Below are positions 59,181-64,000 of a stretch of DNA of 64,000 bases, one piece after another (within the stretch, counting starts at the first letter, position 1; the number at the start of each line of letters is the position of its first letter). The position numbers and the translations under genes are program-made. The stretch comes from Ceraceosorus guamensis. Lineage: Eukaryota; Basidiomycota; Exobasidiomycetes; Ceraceosorales; Ceraceosoraceae. The stretch spans positions 421,700 through 485,699 of the forward strand of contig NW_020290003.1 of assembly GCF_003144195.1 (NCBI RefSeq), written 5' to 3'. The notes under the pieces are model-generated. The model was not told the origin of the DNA. It did not search any database and worked only from the letters and a program-made list of their open reading frames with translations.

Positions 59181-62111
59181 GTCGCGTTCGCTACCGATAT
59201 TCCCCAACACACCGATGCCCTCTGCGAGCCTGCTCAGTTTTGTCTGTCAAATTCCCTGCCCATGGTACTTGCTGATTGACAATTCTTTTCTCTCACTGTG
59301 CGCGCCTCTTCTCGCCGCTTGCTGTGCGATTGAAGCAATGTGCATGCCTGAACGCAGTGCTGCTTACGGTTTTGTTCGAAGCCTTGGCGTAGAGGCGAGC
59401 GGATGCAATCATATATGAAGTGATCACGATAGCACAGTTGTGTATGGATGTAATGGTGGTAGTGAGCTAGGAGAAGAGAGGTGACAGATGTGGTATTTAC
59501 ATCAAACATGTGTGGATCAGGTCACGTGTCTCGACAATCATCATCAGCAGCAACTCCCTTCCACGACTCGCTTTGCTGATTGCCAAGTCTGGCCGTTGCG
59601 TCTATGTCAATCCCTTGCGTTGCGCACGAAAGCGTCATTCATGTGAGGGTGGGAACGTTGCGAATGCAGGTCCAGAAAGGTTCGCCGCGATCGGGACACT
59701 AAAGATGAACGCGAGGTACATCGATCTTGTGCTGACGTGATCGAGTACGTGCCGGTGAAGACCAGACGAAAGCAGGCACCTCTCTGCCCGATCGCACCTC
59801 TCAACTTAGGCGCGGGCTCACAAGTCTTATCGAGAACGTAAGCAGAAACATCGAAATTATTATTGACTCTTCGTCGCTGCTGCTGCTTCGTGGGAAAAAA
59901 TCCAGCCAGCAGCAGGAAGCGCGCAGACATCAGCCACGACCCCGTCCCGCAATGCCGTCGGGATTGCAGAGAGGCAGGCAGGTGGGACGGTCGGACGCGC
60001 GCGAAGGTTATCTTCGTTCCGCGCGCACCCTACCGACAAGCCACACGAATGACGAATCTGCATGGCGGTCACGCTCGCTGCCTCACCCACTGGCACAAGT
60101 TCGAGATCTTGGCAAAGTGCTTACCCGACAAAGAGCGGATTAGATTGCTCGATCCTGCTTCACTACTTGACTGCTGAGATGATCGAAGAGCCCAGAGGGA
60201 CGTCATCGTGGAATATGCAGTCAAAAGTCAAAGGGGGAAGAGTGCCTGCCTGCCCCTCGGTTGTGTTTTCTTGAGCAATGTCCACGATCAAGAAGGTGCA
60301 TATCGGCGCATATCCTCGAATGGAGTGGTCACGTGCGACCCTTGGCGAGGAACGGTGATGTGGCCATGACGAAAGGCCTGCCGCGGGGCCCACGAGCAGA
60401 CAAGACGTAGGCGATTGCTTGATGGTGATTGATGCATCTTCTTTGCAGCACGCGGCCGGGCGAGCAACGCGGCGAGACCCACCCGTCGGAGAATTTGCGC
60501 ATGAGCGGGATATGTGAGTCACTGAGTGTGATTGCTGCTGCATGGTACCACCACCCGACTCTGCCCCTGCGCTTCGATCGTCTTGCTTCAATGCTCTCAG
60601 ACCAACAAGATGCTGTGGTCTCGAATCTGCCAAGCATCTCGAAGCGGCAAAGCCAGCCAGCAGTCGTGAGTCAAGCAAGCTAGCTTGTGAGCTCACTCTC
60701 TCCAGCTCCGGGCACCGTAGACTCTTGAAGGCCTCCGTGAATTGACTCAGAAGGCGTGGCGGGGGGCGGCCAGGCAGAGGATGCGGGGTAACGGAGGCAA
60801 ATCGTCTGCACACCCAGGCCGATCTCCGCTAGCGTCACACTAGTTCCATCGGATTTGACCTGCTCTGCTTGCATGGCTGAGGGTCTGTCTGGTTGTTGCT
60901 GCTGCTGCTGCTGCTGCTCGAGACTTGTGAAACACTGATGAGACTCCGCTCGTGCAGCGACGTGATCGTCGGCAGATTGGCGGGCATGGTGTCCCACAAA
61001 AAGAATTTCATCTGCAGTGAGCTGCTGGGTCTCCCGCACGCATACGCATGCAAAAGTTGTGGAGATCTGCATCGCGGTCGTGAGTCTGATGAGGAGGACT
61101 CAGAACTTGCTTTCGACCTTCGCGATTTGAAGCGATGCTTATTGCAAACTTCACTCAGACTGACAGATCGGTACAGTAGCAGTCCTGTAAGCCCCCCCCT
61201 TGAGGCGCATACACTCGCAGCTAAACGATGCTATTCTCATGCCACTTGCACTCACCTTGCGGAGAGAGAACTCTCACATCATGCAGCGCAAAGGTGCGGA
61301 TCTCCGTCGCAGTCACACAACAGTCGTGAGTGTGACAAGCGACCGTCAGGTCTCAGACTTTCTCAAAGTGGCAGACCTCGGTCCTAAAGGTCATCAATGA
61401 TTCTGGCAGGTGGGCAGGCCTGCCCGCCTGCCGAGCCAGATTTACTGTACGTTGCGTACACAAGCACAATAAAGCTGCATGACCACCTGCTTACAAGTAC
61501 ACTGCCTGTCTGGAGGGGGGGAACTTTGCAGAAGCACAGTACCGTACAGTACCGGTACAGTGTGCTGCAGTGCCGTGCCTCTGGGCGATGCACTCAATCG
61601 TCGTAACCATTCGTGATTGACCCTGAGAAGCCCTTTGGCCTACGCCAACCGCCCCGGTCCTTAGTGTCCCTGTCGTCATCATCGTTTCGAAACTCTAAGA
61701 CTCGCGACTAGTCCCACCTAATCACGAAGCAGAACTCTGTCGTCCAGTGTGCCAAGCGTAAGGTAGTCTTATCTCGCACCGTGACCTCATCACACTCTTT
61801 TCTTCTGTGAACTCGCGCACTGCTGCTCTTCCCTCGGACACACCATCACACGTACACACGCCCACCAATCCAGGTCCATCACTCTTTGTCTTTCGCCACG
61901 CCAATCCCGACGGCTCACACGCTGTGGCGCTGTGGTTGTCAAGACGACGAGCAGGTTCTCATCGCGTATATAACGGACTCGCAAAAGCTGGGTCAAGTGC
62001 TTTCATCAAGAAGTAGTGATACTTTGACATTCAGCCCAAGTCCTCTGCCATCCGACTTTCGTCTCGTCCCTCTTCTTCGACTACCACCCGCTCACATCAA
62101 CAACAAGAAAC
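59181..62111. other. Intergenic, 2.9 kb
   Basis: No recognisable gene between the Csr1-like and RTA1 genes. It contains ACTCACGAC-type 9-mers at 60663-60671, 61077-61085 and 61323-61331, a CTG run at 60894-60918, a near-perfect 28-bp palindrome at 61405-61432 and a cluster of TACAGTACC dyads at about 61538-61562. Confidence 0.5.
61405..61432. repeat. 28-bp inverted repeat with no spacer
   Basis: GGCAGGTGGGCAGG is followed directly by CCTGCCCGCCTGCC; the arms pair over 14 bp with one G-T mismatch. The flanking CTGGC / GCCAG extends the dyad. Confidence 0.8.
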
Positions 62112-63819
62112 ATGATCGAACTTCTGGACAGGGTCTTGACCTACGGGCCATACGGGTACATTCCCAAGCTTGCGCCTGCCATCCTCTTCGTCATTCGTGA
62201 GTAGCTCGAAAAGGGCATACATGTCCCTCCCTCGCAAGCATTTCGACTCACACAACGGAACTTGTACCACGCTGCTTTCTTGCAGTCTATGCCATCGCTT
62301 TCATTGGTCACTCCTACCTGGGCGCCTTCAAAAAACAACCATCAAAATGGCTACCCACGTTGGCTCTGGGATGCGCAGCAGAGACGGGCGCCATGAGTCT
62401 GTGAGTTCATCTCGGAAGTCTGCAAGGACGTCTCTCCTTCTCGCAAGTGGACAGTCTTCTGCCGGTGGAAGCGTGACCCTGTGCGTCGGCAAGCGGGAAA
62501 AGTCAAGGTGGAGTGCGTGAAGACGGCGGCTGAGCTGAGATCTACGCGCGCAGTATACGTGACTGTGCTGCGCGAAGTTTGGCTTGGCAGAGACAGGTCG
62601 TCGATGCGTGCATACAGACGTGAATGAGGCCGCTCCACGAGACTCATACAAGCCTGCGATGCATCTCCTCGCGACGGGATAGGAACACGCTCAGCGGCGC
62701 TTTGCTACGGAATCTTCAGCAGCAGAGAGTTGAGCGTTCACATGGTCCCCGAGTCCGATTCTTCGCTGCTGCCGCTGAATCGTGACGAGCGGAGAAGAAG
62801 AGCAGAGGATGCTGAAAGAGAGAGAGAGAGAGAGAGACGTCATTGCTTTGCCACCTTCGATGCCCAGTCGTGGCTGACTGACTCGACCCGCTCCTTGTCC
62901 ACACAGTCGCGTCTACGGTCACTACACAGCTCGGGATGACATCAACGCGTACATCGCTCAACAAGTGCTGAGCGTCTTGACGCCCGCCTTTTTCGCCGCT
63001 GCCCACTTTGCCATCCTTGGTTTGGCCATCGTGACGTTCGGGCCAGCGTACGCTCCCAAGTTTGTCCAACCTCGATTCATCATTCCCTTTTTCGTCACGG
63101 TGGATGTTTTGAGTCTGATCCTGCAGGGCACTGGAGCGGGCATGGCAGCTGTCGCTGAGCAGCTCAAGCCTCCCGAATCCACCATTCCCGGAGCTTGGAT
63201 CGTGGTTTCCGGTCTGGTAGTCCAGCTATTGGGCTACGTCATTTTCAACATTCTCTTCGTCGACTTTGCAAGACGAGCCATGGCGCGTCCACCTCAACAC
63301 GAGCTGTGGACGGCAAAGATGAAGACGTTTTTGGCTGCCGTTTGGATCTCTGCTCTGCTGGTCTTGCTTCGTAGCTGCTTCAGAACGGGCGAGATGATTC
63401 TAGGATGGATCGGTCCTGTAGCTACGACGGAGTGGTACTTTTACGTCTTTGACGCCGCTCCCGTCACAGCAGCCGTCTACATTCTGCTTCCCTTTCATCC
63501 CGCTCTCTTCCTGCCCGCACACATCTCTCTGGGCAAGCCTACATTGGGTGCCAAGCAAGAGTACGCGGTAGAGGGCTCTGGTGCCGATGAGAAGGACATC
63601 GAGCGAAACGGCTCAAACACCAACGAGACTGCTACGCTGAATGGGGGAAACAGTCAGGACAAGGGTCAATACGATACGCTCGTCGGTCGTCAGCAGGAAA
63701 AGAAGCGGCCTAGCAGCAACAACTCTAGACCGAACACCAACAGATCTCGCTCGTACAGCTCCAACGGCAGTCGTGGAGGCCAAGCTCCGAACCGCGAAGG
63801 CACCTTTCATCGACAGTAA
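62112..63819 (+). CDS. RTA1-family seven-helix membrane protein
   Basis: Exons 62112-62196, 62286-62400 and 62907-63819 close in frame (370 aa). RTA1-like proteins are fungal seven-transmembrane proteins linked to lipid translocation and resistance to toxic lipophilic compounds. Helices are visible at YIPKLAPAILFVILYAIAFI, WLPTLALGCAAETGAM, VLSVLTPAFFAAAHFAILGL, FIIPFFVTVDVLSLILQG, AWIVVSGLVVQLLGYVIFNI, FLAAVWISALLVLLRSCFR and YFYVFDAAPVTAAVYILLP. The family hallmarks RSCFRTGE and EWYFYVFD are present. The C-terminal 85 residues are hydrophilic and Asn/Ser-rich. Intron 2 is 506 nt, long for this genome; the junction gives SLRVYGHY, which fits the loop after helix 2, but an extra small exon inside it cannot be excluded. 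ATG 62112 (AACATG context) precedes helix 1 directly. Confidence 0.88.
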
Positions 63820-64000
63820 TCTTTGCGCTTTCATACGCTCGCTCATCTCAACATCTACCACTCGCCTTCAGTCCAGCTTTCGACCTTCTGCGTCCGCCTC
63901 CATCATCCTCTCACCCAAAGTAATATGGACAGGGCTTTGCTCAGAGCTATCTCCATTCATCTCTTCTTCTCTCTCGCTTGCTGTACATTTGCTCCCCCCC
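63820..64000. other. 3' flank of the RTA1 gene to window end
   Basis: CT-rich sequence with no gene seen; presumably the 3' untranslated region. Confidence 0.4.

Noticed and set aside
60163-60813. 216-codon minus-strand open frame in the interval before the RTA1 gene
   Set aside because: No domain, no plausible splice extension and composition like the surrounding non-coding DNA; treated as chance.
1-64000. CRISPR array, prophage, bacterial operon or secondary-metabolite cluster
   Set aside because: Intron-bearing fungal genes with unrelated neighbours throughout; no regularly spaced repeats and no synthase or synthetase genes.

Overview
This window is nuclear DNA from a filamentous or yeast-like fungus. 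It holds spliced genes with mostly 55-100 nt GT-AG introns (many donors read GTGAGT) and a 5S rRNA gene lying alone among protein genes. The gene set is typical of a fungus: ATG26-type sterol glucosyltransferase, DASH subunit Duo1, Zn(II)2Cys6 regulator, RTA1 protein, PPxY arrestin and a Sec14/Csr1-like protein. Intron density, GC-rich codons and compact introns suggest a basidiomycete, probably Ustilaginomycotina. That placement is inference; no species is claimed.

Seventeen protein genes can be modelled. For sixteen, the exons join in frame to a stop codon; the 3' end of the seventeenth (SVIP-like) is uncertain. Left part (1-16 kb): sterol 3-beta-glucosyltransferase (+), a gene-free stretch with a 5S rRNA gene, a truncated 5S copy and two tandem repeats, a zinc deaminase (-), a long empty stretch, and a 1,329-residue two-RRM protein (+). 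Middle (16-36 kb): a transcription factor carrying both C2H2 fingers and a Zn2Cys6 cluster (-), 5.7 kb with no recognisable gene, a secreted class 3 lipase (+), Duo1 (+), an SVIP-like Cdc48/p97-binding peptide (+), Cdc37 (-), an alpha-type p24 cargo receptor (+) and mitochondrial ETF alpha (-). Right part (36-64 kb): ZIP9-like zinc transporter (-), ribosomal protein eS8 (+), a small secreted protein (+), alpha-arrestin (-), mitotic B-type cyclin (+), MFS drug/polyamine-type transporter (+), Csr1-like CRAL-TRIO protein (+) and an RTA1-family seven-helix protein (+).

There is no operon or biosynthetic cluster; neighbours are mostly unrelated housekeeping genes. Loose themes are membrane lipid handling (sterol glucosyltransferase, Sec14-like, RTA1, lipase), secretory quality control (p24, SVIP-like) and mitosis (Duo1, cyclin B).

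The most unusual items are the hybrid C2H2 + Zn2Cys6 regulator, the fungal SVIP-like peptide with an exact VIM motif, a deaminase with a very long insert between its zinc motifs, a 9-mer (ACTCACGAC) strongly over-represented in non-coding DNA, and several genes whose reading frame closes only through tiny exons (9-46 nt). All coordinates were derived by hand from splice signals and frame closure; transcripts would be needed to confirm them.
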